Shown here: positions 37,481 to 51,329 of the stretch, piece by piece | How the letters are laid out: each line of letters starts with the position of its first letter | Position numbering within the stretch: position 1 is the stretch's first letter | Assembly (NCBI GenBank): GCA_907165065.1 | Contig: OU015530.1 | Span: 49,682,465 to 49,746,464, forward strand | Direction: 5' to 3' | Source: Caprimulgus europaeus | Lineage: Eukaryota; Chordata; Aves; Caprimulgiformes; Caprimulgidae | Length of the DNA stretch: 64,000 nt | Translations under genes and position numbers: made by a program | Notes under the pieces: generated by a model | Told to the model about the DNA's origin: nothing | The model's input: only the letters and a program-made list of their open reading frames with translations | Databases searched by the model: none

Positions 37481-40341
37481 GGAGAACAAGCAAACAGTAA
37501 CTTTCAATGAGACTTAAGCCTTGCTTACGTTTCAAAGTTTTTAATCTTAAAGTAAAAAGGCAGCTCCATAGGGCTTAGATGGATCTGTTTTGGTAGAAAG
37601 GCTTGGACAGGAATTGCTTGTGATTCCAGGCTGCTTACCCTCTGTTTCTTTCATCCATTTCACTCACTCCATAGTATACTTAGCATTGATTTTCTGATTA
37701 TATAGTAATTCTTAATATTTAAGGTATATTTAATATTCAGTTTATTAATTTTACTTTCCAGCACTCTCCATCATGTGACTTGCATGACCTTTGTGAACTT
37801 TTACATCAAAACTTCTGTGTCAGTGGATATGCCCCAACGAACATGGCAAACACCCCACAAAAATTGGTCAAATGTGTTACACTTCTGAAATGGAACTTTG
37901 AAGACAAACCAGACATCATGATGAAAATTATAATTTATAGGTTTTATATTCATTGAATCCAATGATAAGGCCTTTACAAAACTGATTTATCTTATCTCAG
38001 ATCTCTTCCTCCCTCTTCTAGCAGAAATAGTTGTATAAAAACATTACAATGACATATTGTTATTTCATATACTGGAAACCACCTTTGCTTTTTACTTGTT
38101 ATAAATGTTGATGGACTGAAGTTGTGAATCAATTTAAGTCAGTGATAGCTTTGTCATTGATAGCACATATAGGATTTTGTCTAGCTGTTCCTAATGCATT
38201 TCAGTCAAATTTTCTATATTTTTTATGCCGTTACATATTTAGGAACATCACCAAAAAAAACCCAAAAAAAAACCTAAGTCTAACCTTGTACCTATATAAA
38301 AAGCATGGGTTGTCCTCTGTTTTGTTTTCCTCTATTGAAACTACCCCTTTCTTTGAGTAGAACTCAGCTGGTTTAGTTGAGGTTTCCAGCCAGTCCATTG
38401 TACACAGGTCTTTGCCCACTGGTAGCCAACAACATGTTTAAAAGGTCATCTAGATCTGCCCTATGGGACTATTTGTATAGCTACAGTTAAGCAAGTGTAC
38501 AAATGCATAGAAGGTTAGGCCTATTGGGATGGTTTTGCTCAGTTTTAACAGGTTTTATTGTTGTAACATCTTCCCAGACTTCAGCCCCAGATCTGAAATC
38601 TCAGACTTGGAGTTTCTTTTGGCAAGGATTTCACTACTTTCCAAATTGGGCAGCATGTTGCATAAAATAGCCACTTTCTAACACTAATAGTGCTTACCAG
38701 ATGTCAGTGGGAAAAAAAAAATGCAGCATTGGTCAGTTGATCCTGTTGGCAGAAAATGATCAAAACTACACATTGCTTTGTAGCTTTCTGCCTCCAAATT
38801 AATCACTCCTGGCTTCCTTCACAGTCAGTGGAAAGAAACAGGCACTTTTCAGATGTGATTCTTCTGGCCTATTTTAGATATCTGGTTTAGGACAAGATGA
38901 ACTGCAGCCTAGAAGTGTCTATTTCTCATTGCTGATTATAAAAGGAGTCTAGACATCTCCCAGAGAAGTAGGCAGCCAGATTGCAGATGTTTTTATTTGT
39001 CATTGTGTGTCTTCATGTGGCATGGGTGGCTTCTAAGCTCTATTTTGTTAGAATTATTCCAGTACAGTAAATTTAAGCCTCACTACTGAAAATGAGAGAT
39101 CTTTTTATAGGTTATTATTTTGTAGATAGCAATTAACAACTCAGAAGAGCTGCTCGTTTTGCCACACACACACTCAGCCACTTCATGCTTTAATGTTAAA
39201 TTATATTTGACATTTAATTTAAGCTCATATTGCCTTCATTCAAAAATAGACCCTACTGCTTTAGTAGTGAGAAGGTGGAGGAATAATTTTTCTCCCCAAA
39301 TTCACACTCAGTGAAACCTAAACTGATTCTTCATGCTTAGTTTTCAAGTATATTATGTCCATTCTTCTGAATGTAAGTCTGTGCAATTGCTTCTCAGATG
39401 TGAGGGAAAGAAATCAATGCATCTTATCTTCGTGAGCAATTACAACATAAAAATGTGTTTATAATAGGTGCTTTGAAGGCTCTACATACTGTGAGGTTTG
39501 TTGCCTCCTTGAACCAATTGTAATTAAAAGCGATGTATACCATTATTTGTTGGGCAAAGCAGCACTGATTTTGTGATGATACCACTGTGTAATGTGTTCT
39601 CTTTAGCTCTTATAAATTAAGCAGGATGAAGACCTAGCTGCCTGACACACATGTAATAGCAGGGTATGGGAGGAGGTTCTACTGGTGTCCTGCCAGTGAT
39701 TCTTATCCTACCTGAGCAGGCACAGAGATCTGTCCCACTGGGTCTCTGCTCAAGGCTGGACCTGAAAGGAGACCAAAGGGAGACTGCTTCTTCCTCAGTA
39801 TGGTCTGGCTGATGTGAGCTATAACTTAATCCTTTACTTTGCAGGCTCTGTTTCAGTGCTTGGATGCATCCCTCTTGCTCTTAAAAGAACCAGGCCACTC
39901 TTTACATCTACCTTTTACTTCATACCTATGCACACCTCAAAATATGTTGCCATTCCAAGCAAAGGAGCAGTAGCTTTTCCCTCTGAAGCACTGCAGAACC
40001 ACTGAGTGAAGTTTGAAGTCAGTATCCTGAACACGGGTTCCTGTGAAAGGCCACACCAGACTCTTAGGAACACAAGTATCTTGAGCCAGATTGGAACTAG
40101 GCCATCTACATTCTCTTCATCTTCATCCCTTCAGCCCATCTTGGCTGCTTCATGCTTGCTGTGCTCACCATGACGAAGACCAGCTGGGAAAACTAAAGTC
40201 TTTGGCAGTGGTGGAACTATTACCAGAGAGCTTTGCAGTCATGGGAAGTGGGTAGTGATTTTCAAGAGAGTTAATCATCCCTGAGTATGGTTTTCCTCAA
40301 ATATTTTCAATGATCATGAGTCTGGGTCTTCTAGATAGGGG
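37481..40341. other. Unique noncoding DNA, no gene seen
   Basis: AT-rich, with A-tracts near 38251-38274. The segment 39430-39620 looks repeat-free with several TAAT cores. No coding exon or transposon is recognised. Confidence 0.55.
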
Positions 40342-40375
40342 AAAAAAAACAAACAAACAAACAAAAACAACAAAC
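40342..40375. repeat. (CAAA)n simple repeat
   Basis: An A-rich run with CAAA periodicity, about 34 bp long. Confidence 0.9.
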
Positions 40376-40706
40376 CACCCTACCAAAATTAGAACCTCCC
40401 AGCATCAAATAAGCCAGTGCAACTACAGCTCCTCTGCACATTTGTCTTTGTTGCTAAATTGAGCGATTTATCCACCTTGCAAAAGACATTAGCATTAAGG
40501 GACATAGTCTTTCTCAGATGTAATTCATTATTAATCTTAATGGGATTATGCTTCAAAGACCACTAAATGCACATCTTCAAAGTACTTAAATTACTCCCTA
40601 TTATTACTTCTGACAATAAAATAAATAAAGCTTAGTTAAATTGTACATGCTAAACCCAAATTACTTTTTCTTTTCACTGTGCCAACCAAAGCAAAACAGA
40701 CCATTC
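40376..40706. other. Unique spacer between two A-rich repeats
   Basis: About 330 bp of unique AT-rich sequence between two A/C-only simple repeats. I see no retroposon body or flanking duplication that would link the two A-rich tracts. Confidence 0.5.
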
Positions 40707-40747
40707 AAAAACAAAAAAAAGAAAAAAAAACACAAAAAAACCCAAAC
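40707..40747. repeat. A-rich low-complexity tract
   Basis: About 41 bp made of A with scattered C and one G. Confidence 0.9.
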
Positions 40748-43700
40748 CCTCCACTCAAAACCTTAAGGTTTTAATGGATTATGATTAACAAATAATCATA
40801 AAACCAGGTAGAAGACATTTGAAAATGCATTTTTTCATTGTAAATGTATGCAGCATCAAAAGTATGATTACAGTGAGAAAAGAATAAATATTTAACATCA
40901 AACAAATGTCTTTATTAATATAATTACATGGTGCAAAATGCATTTCCTAATATTGCTTTAAAACAATTTTTAAAAATTCATATTGTGAAGCTAGCATTAT
41001 CAACAACAGAATCTAGATAATAGGTAAATAGCTCTTTGGGTGACATTTGCTTTAAAAACAGCAGCGAAAGCCAAAATTTCCATTTGTCTCTGTTTTCTAA
41101 TGCAAATTCTTCGTAAGCTTTGCACAGAATAAACATGTTCAAGCTGTGCCCTGGCTATACGGAGTTGTGTGACAGGGAGACATTTGCTGATGTTTGTGCT
41201 AATTGCATTGGATCTGGACTCTTCCTAGGGGTCCACTAGGTCACTGCATGGATTCACAAAGAGGGAGAAAAGCTAGTATTTTGGACAAATGGTGTAGAAC
41301 TTTGCTGTAGACAGACTCGCCAGATGCTTGGGTTATCCCCAGACAGGCCTGGGCTGAGGCGTGTGTCAGTTGCCCGTGCTGTGGTGCCTCCTCACCTGCA
41401 GCCAGCACCTCCTGCCCACATGTCTGGGTTCCTTGGCCTGCTCTCTTCTGTGGTACGTGGGGCCTGAACTGAGGAGTGAGCTCGTTCAAGACAAAAGAAA
41501 CACATCCGCTCTCAGAAACAACAGGATTAGGGCTCAGGGTTTGTGCTACCCCCGCTCAAATCCTGTCCAGTCTTGTCCTTTGCTGCAAGCTGAAACAGGC
41601 TCCACTGCTCTGTCAATGCACAGTCCAGCTCTGCATTTCACAGGTTGTTCAGAAACCAAGCAATCTTCTTAAGCCTTATGGAAAGTCTCCACAATATGTG
41701 ATTTAATTCTGCACCCCCTGCATTAGGGAGGGTTCGAGGAGTTGCATCTCCTGACATCAGGCATACCATCTATCAGGAGGTTCACTTCTGTTCTGGCTGC
41801 TGTCATCCACGCTCATGGCCCAGCTCAGGGACCATTCTTTCAGACCTTCTCTGCTTATGGAGGCCTTAAAACTTCAGCTTTTTGTGGTTTCTCTAACCCA
41901 TACAAAAGACACTTATGCTGTTGGCTGGGCGTAGGAGGGGGTATTTCAACCTGACTGTCCACTTTTCTCCCCCCTTCACTTATTCCAATGGCTCTGTGGA
42001 TCCCCTGTTGCCTTCTTTCTCACACAGGGATTTGGCTTACACCCTCTTCCCATCACCGTCATCTCTCTGACTAGGAGGCAGATCATTGGAAAGGCACTAC
42101 TTTAAACTTTATAGGGAGACACTCACACAGGGATATTGCTGTTTTGGAAGATGTCCTTTGGTGCCATCAGTCAGTTCTTTGACATTCAGGCAATTGCAGA
42201 GGTACTTGAAGCAGTGGCTCTACTACTAAGCAGATGGTCGAAGTCCTGCCTTCAGTTTTCCAGATTCCCCCCTGATAAATAGAGTTGATTATAAATGTTG
42301 ATGATTATTTTCCCCTGGCTACCTGAGAACATAAAAACCTCTTTCTTGGACCATGTAAGTCTGAGTCCTGCAGGCAACAGCAGGAGGGAGTAGGGCCAGT
42401 GCGTAGTGACACTTTGCTGATGTATTTCCCAAGTTTTGGTGATTTGCAGTCCAGGGACTTCCTGAACCACAGATGGTATCTTTGTGTTTAATAGCCTTTG
42501 ATACATTTTTCTTCCTTCAACTTGACTCCAACAGTCCCCCTGAAATTGTGTAGGAGAGCAGGTGTGCCATTCCCAAAATTCATCCTGTTACATTCAATTA
42601 AAAAAAATGACACCGAGCAGAGTGTAGATCCTCCCAGTCTTAACAAGTTTCTAAGTTTACAGTAGTCACGGCTCTCAAACTTGGTGGAAGCAGATGCAGC
42701 AAGTTGTAGTCTGATTCAGTTTGTCATGATTGGGACATGGTTGGTCCTGCCTATTGGTTAAACTCAGCTGAATCAGAGTTAAAAAAGAAGTCAGGACAAA
42801 TCTTGACAAACAAGACCAACTGGAGAAGTCATGAGTCAAACGAAGGGACAAGGCAGGAGCCTGGTGTGAGGTGAGGATTTCAGATACCAGCAAGATAGGA
42901 TGAGGCCTGGGAACAAATGCAGGCAGTGCAGGAACAAAAATGAGGATGACGGCATGGAAGGCAGGACAAGATGTAAAAACCAAGGACAGAGAAACAGGAC
43001 TATCCACGAGAAGAAATATTAAGTTATGAAACTAGCAGTCAAGGCTTCATCAGGTATCATAGCAGGTGATCTTCACACAGATAATTGTTTCGTGTTTGCC
43101 TTCTAGTTTAAAGTTGGTTTTGGGTGACATCCACTCTACCTAACTTGGTAGAGAGTCACTAGCCATCGGTAAAGATGTGTCAGCCCCAGTTAGGCAATAG
43201 GTTGTTGCTCATCATCCTTATACACAGACTTTATGCTTAAGTGAAAAAATCCCATTGGTCTGGAGTGCAGTTTTGTCTTTAGGACTGTGGCTTTGCCAGG
43301 CCCAGTCAATGGGGTTAGCAGCTTTGAGCCTACATTTGTAACTGTGGCAATCAAGCTAGTATTGAAGTGTTGAAATAGGTAGAATTCTCCAAGTGCTCGA
43401 GTTAGGTCCAAGTTGCATGTGCCCACCAGCTCTTTCAATTAGGATAGCGGGGCACGTCTGTGTGAGTTTTGGTGCTGAGCTCAGACTGCTGAGACTGAAC
43501 AGTTTAAGTATGGCACGTGAGGCTTGTCTCTGTTTACTCAGATTTTATCTGAACGAAATGACTTAAAATGTTTTAGTAAATGTCTTAAACCATCCAAGTG
43601 CATCTATTGGGAGTTTCTGTTCCAAGTCTGAATGGAAGTATTAAAAGTTTGCACAGATGCCTGTGCAGACTTTGGAAGACAGTTGCAATGGCTGAAGTCG

Positions 43701-46700
43701 ATGTAAAACAGAATATGTCAAAGTGTGCCCATTATAGAGGAAATTTGGGTTTTTAAAATGCACCTTACATTTCTACTTTGTAAAATTTAAGAAAATGTAT
43801 TTTTATTGTACTTTTAAAATTATTTTGCAATGTTTTAACTGCATATTAAAAAAAAAATTGGCCTGCTGTAACAGCTTTGACTTTATACTACAAATGATTG
43901 CTAGGAGGGAAGAATGTCCCAGTACAAATGTCAAAACTGGACTGTTTTATGTCAGGTCATCTAAGAATTTTCATTTTACAACATAAAGAGAGTACAACTG
44001 AGGTGTTAAAATCAGAGAGGGATAAATTGTTAAAGAGCTCCAGCAAAAGTTTTGCATTTATTTTGAGCAAATGAAAATGTGCACAATGACTGCATCGAGC
44101 TGAATGGCTCTTGGACACAGAATTGTTAGCAAGTTTGAAAAAACCTGCATCATTAGGAAAACAAGAAGTAGGAAAGCAGGATCTAGCTTTCTTATTTCAG
44201 GATATTTATGGCTTGTATAAATGTCAGAGGCCAGAAAACTGACTTTTATTGGTAATAGCCTGAACTGTATACATAGTTGTTACAGCAATATATCAGCAAG
44301 CTGCCACGCTAGGTCAGACCTGGTTATATGGATTATAATGGGGTAATATGCAGGCTCAGGAGTTCTCTTTCCAAAGGACTCTTTATGTCCTTTTCTTATA
44401 AAACATTTAGATATATATAGTCAACTGCTATAATGAGGAACCATAAATCATCTGACCATCAAGACACTTAGCATTTTCAGTGCCAATGCAATCACTATTC
44501 AACAAATAGAAATTTAAAAAGATACTTTTATCCAACAATTTTTTTCTTTTTTGATACATGCTTCATCTAGAGTATGTAATGGTGAGCCAACAGTGCAAGA
44601 ATTTTATACAGTTTAGTTAAAATTATGTCATATTGTGGTCTATGCTGTAGTTCTGCTGTTATTTCAAGGGTCAGGGCAATTTAGATTGCTCCCTGTTGTG
44701 CTTAAAGATTGCTCCTGTCCACTGCTAAAGACTGCCTACTCCAGTAAAGCTGTCCATACGCTGAGGTTTTTCTATACTGATTCTTTCCATATTAATATTT
44801 TCAGCACACACTTAAACGTTTCTGACAAGAAAGTGCACATATACTTCTTAGGGCTTCAAAACTTATGGCTCTGGTGCAGTTATTAGTGCTTTAGCACTGC
44901 ATAACTACTTTGATCTGTTGCCTGTAAGATCTTCTGCTGTGTAAAGCCAAGGAGCCTTGCCTGCTGGAACAGGCAGTCTTGTCTTAGAAATGCTTTAAGA
45001 ACCACAGAATCTCTCTTTGTACCTTCATGTTTCATACTTTGGGGGTATAGGAACTGAATGCTTTCATCTAAAATATTCCTAGGTCTAAATGAGCAAGCTT
45101 TCAGATAAAATCAGTATAGGAAGCTACATGATCAGAAACACAGGTTCTACAGTATTTAGCAAAGCAAAAGAAATTCCACAGTTGTATGGGAAGAGCAGGA
45201 CTGACAGTGCATTGGATCTATGGGTACAATCAAGAGTAGTTGAAGTAAACTTTGGGCTTAGAGTTCAATACCTGATCCTATGCAGGAGGGGAAGCTGAGA
45301 GAAAAGATTAGAGGCTATTAAAGGAGGATAATTCCATCATTTCTGTTTGTCTTGATATGTATAGTATTGAGGTTAGACCAGGAGACCCAGTTGATGGATG
45401 ATTGTACCTGAAAGAATTTAAGAAGCAAGCCATTTTATTATAAAGAAATATTTTGTCTCCAGTGGTAAACCACACTCAATGCAACTGTCAGTTTTAAGGA
45501 AAATTTTACAGCTCCTAATCTAGACCAATCTAGGCTATTCATTTCTAATTATCTATGTTCTAAGTACCCTGTATCTATACAGTTTAAAATTAAGACAGAT
45601 TTTAAATCTAAAAATAAAGATGAGGTTTCAAATAGTCTCAGAAAAGAACAAGTTATTTCCAGAGCGCATTCAACTTTTATGATCAGTTCCATGTAATAAA
45701 TGAAAGTACTCCTAAAAATACTGATGTACTATTACCTAATTAAACTATTCCATGCAGTACAAGTTCAGAAGCCTGGATGCTTCTAGACTTAATCTCTAGT
45801 AAATGTATCTTTTCACAGACAGAGCAGGGAGTTAGGAAAATACCTGATTTTAAAAAGAGCTGCAACTGAAATTATACTGTTTCTCATGCAAATACAGATC
45901 AATCACTATGAATGAAAATAGAAAAGGTCAACTCAAAAAAGAGGGAATTTGTCTTCTTGCCACAGACCTTCATTTGCATTCCAGTTGCACCTATTTTGAA
46001 GATTTTTTTTGTGGATGTAATGAACTCTTGTGTGGATCTGTGTAGAGGTGTGAATTTCAGAATGTCTGGAGGGGTCATTAGAAAGAGAATATCTTTCCTG
46101 AGGACAGGATTCAACCTTTCTTGAGGACTAGACAGAGAAGATTTGGTATCTAGTCATGTGTCACAAATCTTCACGTTTAACTTGCCCTTTGAATCAGGTT
46201 CCCTCTGTGATCCTATGGGCTGTTCACAAAAAGGATGGGTATGGGGCAAAAATTCTCCTAGAAAAAAATGAGTCGCACATTGATGTAAAGGTTATCTGGC
46301 TGATTTCTGCTAAACTTTGCCTTCTCTTAGCAACAGACCCTTGAAAAGAGATGTGAAGGCATCTGGGGAAGGTATCACTGTTACCACCAAGCTGGCAAGG
46401 TGCTCACCAGCTTACTTGCAGGTGACATGGCACAGTGCTGTGCCCCAGCTGGGACATCGCTCTGATTGAGCTACCACATCCAGCCACGCCATGTGGTCAC
46501 TCCAGCCTCTCATGCACTGAGCAGGAGAGAGAAGGTCTGGCCCTTGCCACCTCCACACCTGAAAGAGAGGGTGTGCCTCCTAATCACAGCCTGCAATGAT
46601 AGTGCTACAATCCTTTTAATTTTAATTTATATTGTGTTTATAAGTAGTCAATGGCAGGCAAGGATTAACACTCAAAACAGCATATGCTGGTTGATTGTTA

Positions 46701-49700
46701 GGAGTAATGCTATTAAAAAGTGATAGTGCTCAAGCTATAAATGGATGCAATTTAATGGATAGTATTAGTAGCAGAGCTGCTCAGCTGAAGCCATGGCTAA
46801 AGGGACTCTGGTTTAATAACTTTCTAATTACATCTGTATAAGCTGGGTCACTTAGCAGTAAACTGACAGGTTTACATTTCCTTATATACTAGGTATTGCT
46901 CTGTGTATTAGCCCTACATTAGAATTGCAAATAGAAAATAATTGGGTTGCTTTTTAGCCTCCCCGAATGGTTTAAATTAATGGCAGTGCAGATCAACACA
47001 ATGCCTTCATGTGTGTGATTTTAACCTTCATTGATTTTCTCAGTTCCAGGGCAGCATGACATTGGTTAGAAAAACATGCTGATGTGATGGCTGTAAAGCC
47101 AAGCGGTGAAAGGAGGTTTACGCAATAATAGATTAGTTCTTGGTATTCAAGAGCACACGTTATAGAAAACTGAAGGCTCCGTTCTCCAAATTATAAGTGT
47201 TTGGTATTATTCCTTAAGGCAGAGAAATTTAGAATCATTCTGTTTATGAACGGCTGGCAGTGACTTTGCACAAAGGTTGGAAATCTCTGAAGAAAACCTG
47301 ATGCCCGGCTGAGATGCATCAGGCGAGTTTACAGATAGAATAAGCAAGAAGGCAGGAGTGGCTTTAAACAAACAGGCTCATGGGGTTTTCTACCTAACAT
47401 CTTCCACTTATAGCACATTTTAAATTGTATTAATTGCAGTCATGCCTGTTACCATGACAGCTAGGTGCTGCAATTACCTCACACCTTGGGGAATTTCATG
47501 CTTAGTACAGCATTTGGAGTCCACTTCCTAATATTTTGTTTTTATTTTTCAACTTTTTTGTACTTTGGGAAAGTATTGTAGGAAGCAGAGATGTGCCATG
47601 AAAGAAAAATGCATCTTTATAGTCCCAAGGCACCACAAGCCCTATTTAGCTGTGACCTGCGGAAACAGTAAAAAGTAATGATCTCTATGGGGATCAAATG
47701 TGGTGACTGTGGCTGGTTTTTTACTCTACAACTGCCCAGGATGGCCAGGAGAGACAGAGAAGAGCTCCCCAATGAGAGGAACATGCTGCACTGTAAAATG
47801 ACTTTGACAACAAGCTTTACCAGGTGAAAGCCACAACAGCCTTATCCAGAGGGATTAGCCTGGGGTCTAGCCATGAGCTTCTACATAATCTAGGCATTTC
47901 AGCTTTGGGTAAAGGCTACAGGAGGAAAAAAAAAGTATTTGTGAAGAATGTCTTTTTCCATTAAGATGCCTCTGAACTGGGGAGCTGGTTGCCATAACCC
48001 GATGTGCTGGGCAGGGCAGGTATCAGAGCAGGGCTGGGACCAGAGTGCTGCGAATCCGGAGACAGAAGCGAAGGAGAAGGAAGGAGGCTCACACACAGTG
48101 CTTGAGAAAATACATCTGTTAATCCCTTCTTTACGGTGTTAAGCAGGCTCAGCTGTCATGCAAGCCTTGTGCTGGTGATCCACTACAGTATATTTTTTCT
48201 AGAAGGAGCTGATTTGAAGCTCACTTAAGGTACAATATTACTTTGAAGAGTATTGTAAACAAAGAGATATAGTCTAGGCAACATCCCGTGGGCAAACTTG
48301 AACCCTTTGGATTGAAGCTGAGGATTCAGACATTTACACCCAACCAGTGAACAGTTCTTGGATCAAGTTTCCCACCTGACGTAGCAGCAGTGCCATTTTA
48401 TTTGAGTCTGTCAGCATTTTCACATCATAAACCTCAATGTTGCAGTGCATCTCAGATGTTTCTAATCCCTGAGAGCTGAGACTTGGCATATAAATTGCTA
48501 ACCCATATATTAATTTGAATAGAAAAGGATAGAGCCATGTCTAACTTATGCAACAAATTCTGTTGATTTTTATTTCAGCTATAGATGTACTCTGTGCCAA
48601 ACTCTTGTAAAATGTGTTTTTCACACAAAGAATTGCATGTTCATCATGTTTTACATTAATTGGTATTTTTTTATATTGTTTTCAAATGCTTTTGAAATAG
48701 CTATCATATTTATACCAAATAAGCTTTAGCTAATATTCTTTTTTGTACATCATTACTCCCCAATATTAGAATGGTGTCTGTGAACCAAATGCAGGTCCTT
48801 TGGCTTTGATCTTGTTCTTAATTTATATAAAGGTTTGCTGGAACTTTATTTTTAATCTTAAAGCCATGTATTACAGCTGACAAAAATGCATATCTCCGTG
48901 AGAGGCAGAAAGATTATTATTGTTCAAATATCACAGCATTCAAATGTTAGAGAGATTTCTAACAGCATTAATAAAAATACATTTATTATAATCTTTGGTA
49001 TTTACAGAAGAATGTTGGTTATGTTTTTGACCTTAATTCCATTGCTGGTGCAAATTTATTTACCTGTGTGCTGGGGGGGGACTCAATTGATTCTTTCTTA
49101 AAAAAGGAAAAAAAAATCCCTGGCAGATAGGAAATAACCTCCAGCAAACAGAAATTCGGGACCCAGGATATGCAAAACATAATTGCACTTCATTCTCTGT
49201 GTAATACTGCACTCACATGATAGCTTGACAAAAATCAAAATTACTTCAGCTGCCTTCTAATTAATTTTGAGCATTCTAAAGAGATAGTGCTATTGTAGCT
49301 GGAGTGAATAACATTTGGCGTATTAGTATATACTGGTCCAGAAGTCAATGAGTTTTTTCACAACTAGGGAGTTTTTACTGAGATGTTAATTCCAACTTCA
49401 GAATTGTGAGACACGTCAGATTCTCTGCTGATTTAAATCAACTCAGTTCTTTCTCTTCCCTCCTCAACCCCTACTACCCAAATAGACTATCAAGAAATAG
49501 TGATGTTCAGCCAATAAAACACAAGTCAAAGTCTTTGGAGATGAGCTGTCGAGTAATTAGTGAGCCTGAGCTCAGGGTACTGTTACTTAGCAACTTCTGA
49601 GAATGGATTAACCTTCTGTGGGCATCCCTTGAACTGCATGTATAACAAGACTTCTCCTTATGCTCGTTCGTATAGTCAGAGAAGTCTCCGACAGATCAAT

Positions 49701-49822
49701 CAGAGATTTCCCTGAAAGAAATATATGCATTGTTTTGCATCACATGTGCAGTGAGCTGGGTGCATTTGGGATAAACCAAGCAGCGGTATCAGCATAGCAT
49801 AGATGATCTGCCTGTGGGCAGT
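40748..49822. other. Unique noncoding DNA, includes conserved-element-like stretches
   Basis: Nine kilobases with no recognised transposon and no supported coding exon. Repeat-free AT-rich segments at 40780-41240 and 46740-47560 look like candidate conserved noncoding elements. A possible minus-strand acceptor near 47923 with a short open frame down to 47821 was examined and rejected. Open frames at 41241-41706, 42675-43007 and elsewhere have no recognisable products. Confidence 0.55.
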
Positions 49823-50706
49823 AATCACAGAATCACAGAATGTCAGGGATTGGAAGGGACCTTGAAAGATCATCCAGTCCAATCCCCCTGCCGGAGCAGG
49901 AACACCTAGATGAGGTTACACAGGAAGGCGCCCAGGTGGGTCTGGAATGTCTCCAGAGAAGGAGACTCCACAACCCCCCTGGGCAGCCTGTTCCAGTGCC
50001 CTGTTACCCTCACAGTAAAGAAGTTCCTTCTCAAATTTAAGCGGAACCTCCTGTGTTCCAGCTTACACCCATTGCCCCTTGTCCTATCATTGGACACCAC
50101 TGTGAAGAGCCTGGCTCCATCCACCTGACACTCACCCTACATATATTTATAAACATTACTGAGGTCCCCTCTCAGCCTCCTCTTCTCCAAGCTAAAGAGG
50201 CCCAGCTCCCTCAGCCTTTCCTCATAAGGGAGATGCTCCTCTCCCTTCATCATCTTGGTGGCTTGGCGCTGGACTCTCTCAAGCAGTTCCCTTGTCTTTC
50301 TTGAACTGTGGGGCCCAGAACTGGACACAATATTCCAGATGTGGCCTCAGCAGGGCAGAGTAGAGGGGGAGGAGAACCTCTCTTGACCTACTAACCACAC
50401 CCCTTCTAATGCACCCCAGGATGCCATTGGCCTTCCTGGCCACAAGGGCACAGTGCTGGCTCATGGTCATCCTGCTGTCCACCAGCACTCCCAGATCCCT
50501 TTCCCCTACACTGCTCTCTAGGAGATCATTTCCCAACCTATACTGGCACCTGGGGTTGTTCCTGCCCAGGTGCAACACCCTTCACTTGCCCTTATTTCAT
50601 TAAGTTTTTCCCTGCCCAGCTCTCCAGCCTGTCCAGGTCTCTCTGGATGGCAGCACAGCCTTCTGGCGTGTCAGCCACTCCTCCCAGCTTCATATCATCA
50701 GCAGAT
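49823..50706 (-). mobile_element. CR1 LINE, long 3' copy with reverse transcriptase remnant
   Basis: At about 884 bp this is the longest transposon in the window, inserted antisense. The plus strand starts with two copies of the terminal octamer-like unit (AATCACAGAATCACAGAATG). The 3' untranslated blocks follow, and from about 49906 upward the minus strand encodes the end of CR1 ORF2. Similarity ends near 50706, matching 5' truncation. The relatively intact coding remnants make it look younger than the other copies. It lies in a 4.4-kb cluster with two more CR1 fragments on the same strand. Confidence 0.96.
49906..50706 (-). pseudogene. CR1 ORF2 reverse transcriptase C-terminus, broken
   Basis: On the minus strand three successive open pieces (50578-50279, 50328-50137 and 50124-49906) together read as the C-terminal part of a CR1 reverse transcriptase. 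Recognisable landmarks are [19 protein letters not shown], then [32 protein letters not shown], and near the end DRTRGNG and [14 protein letters not shown]. The first and second pieces are in different frames, apparently through a one-base insertion at about 50290-50300. The second and third share a frame but are separated by a stop near 50134. Upstream of 50578 the frame is also broken. The endonuclease and catalytic palm domains are absent because of 5' truncation, so the copy cannot be functional. Confidence 0.93.
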
Positions 50707-51329
50707 GTGCATCAAACACTTTTTTCATGGACAGACCAACTGTACAGTGCATAATCTAGGGTTTCACTATTATAATACTTCACAGCTCAGTGTGGTTTAA
50801 TACATGTGGTAATACATTTGTTAAGCACATAAAACAGAATAGGCTGACACATGTGTGGTGACCTTTTCTCTGAGATTTCCAGATGATTCTTTGGTCAGTC
50901 TCACAGCTGTTTAAAAGTCTTCAACAATAAGCCAAATAGCCCTTTATTCTCCTCTACAAAAGAGTGTAAACTTCAGAAAGTCTAAATACTTTGTTAGACC
51001 ATAGAGCACAGTGAGGAGACTTCTTTTGAAATGAGACTCACCTGTAGGTGAGCATTGTCTGTTACTTTGTGATCTATTATTCTGATGTAAATATAAAATC
51101 TGCATGAATATTAATTTTAGGTTCCTGTGAATTGTCTAAACAGGAAAGAAAGACACTATAAAAAATAATTCATTTGACATGACTGGTAAAAGACCTTATG
51201 CAGCAGTAAATTGTCAGAACTGATCTTTATCCCTCTGAACAAAATTACTACTTTCACATTTGCTATAATTTTTATTTTATGTAAATAGTTATATTCACCA
51301 TGTTAATTTTCATACATAGCATTATATAG
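50707..51329. other. Unique spacer, no gene seen
   Basis: About 620 bp of AT-rich sequence between two CR1 copies on the same strand. No gene or repeat is recognised. Confidence 0.55.

Noticed and set aside
37098-37535. Overlapping open frames in the GC-rich pocket
   Set aside because: Open in several frames and both strands at once, which reflects scarcity of AT-rich stop codons rather than coding.
47821-47922. Possible minus-strand exon with a T-rich acceptor and GTAAAG donor
   Set aside because: Only about 100 nt open in one phase, no CpG enrichment and no recognisable peptide; such combinations are frequent by chance.
50053-50800. Plus-strand open frames across the long CR1 copy
   Set aside because: Antisense shadows of the CR1 ORF2 remnant on the minus strand.
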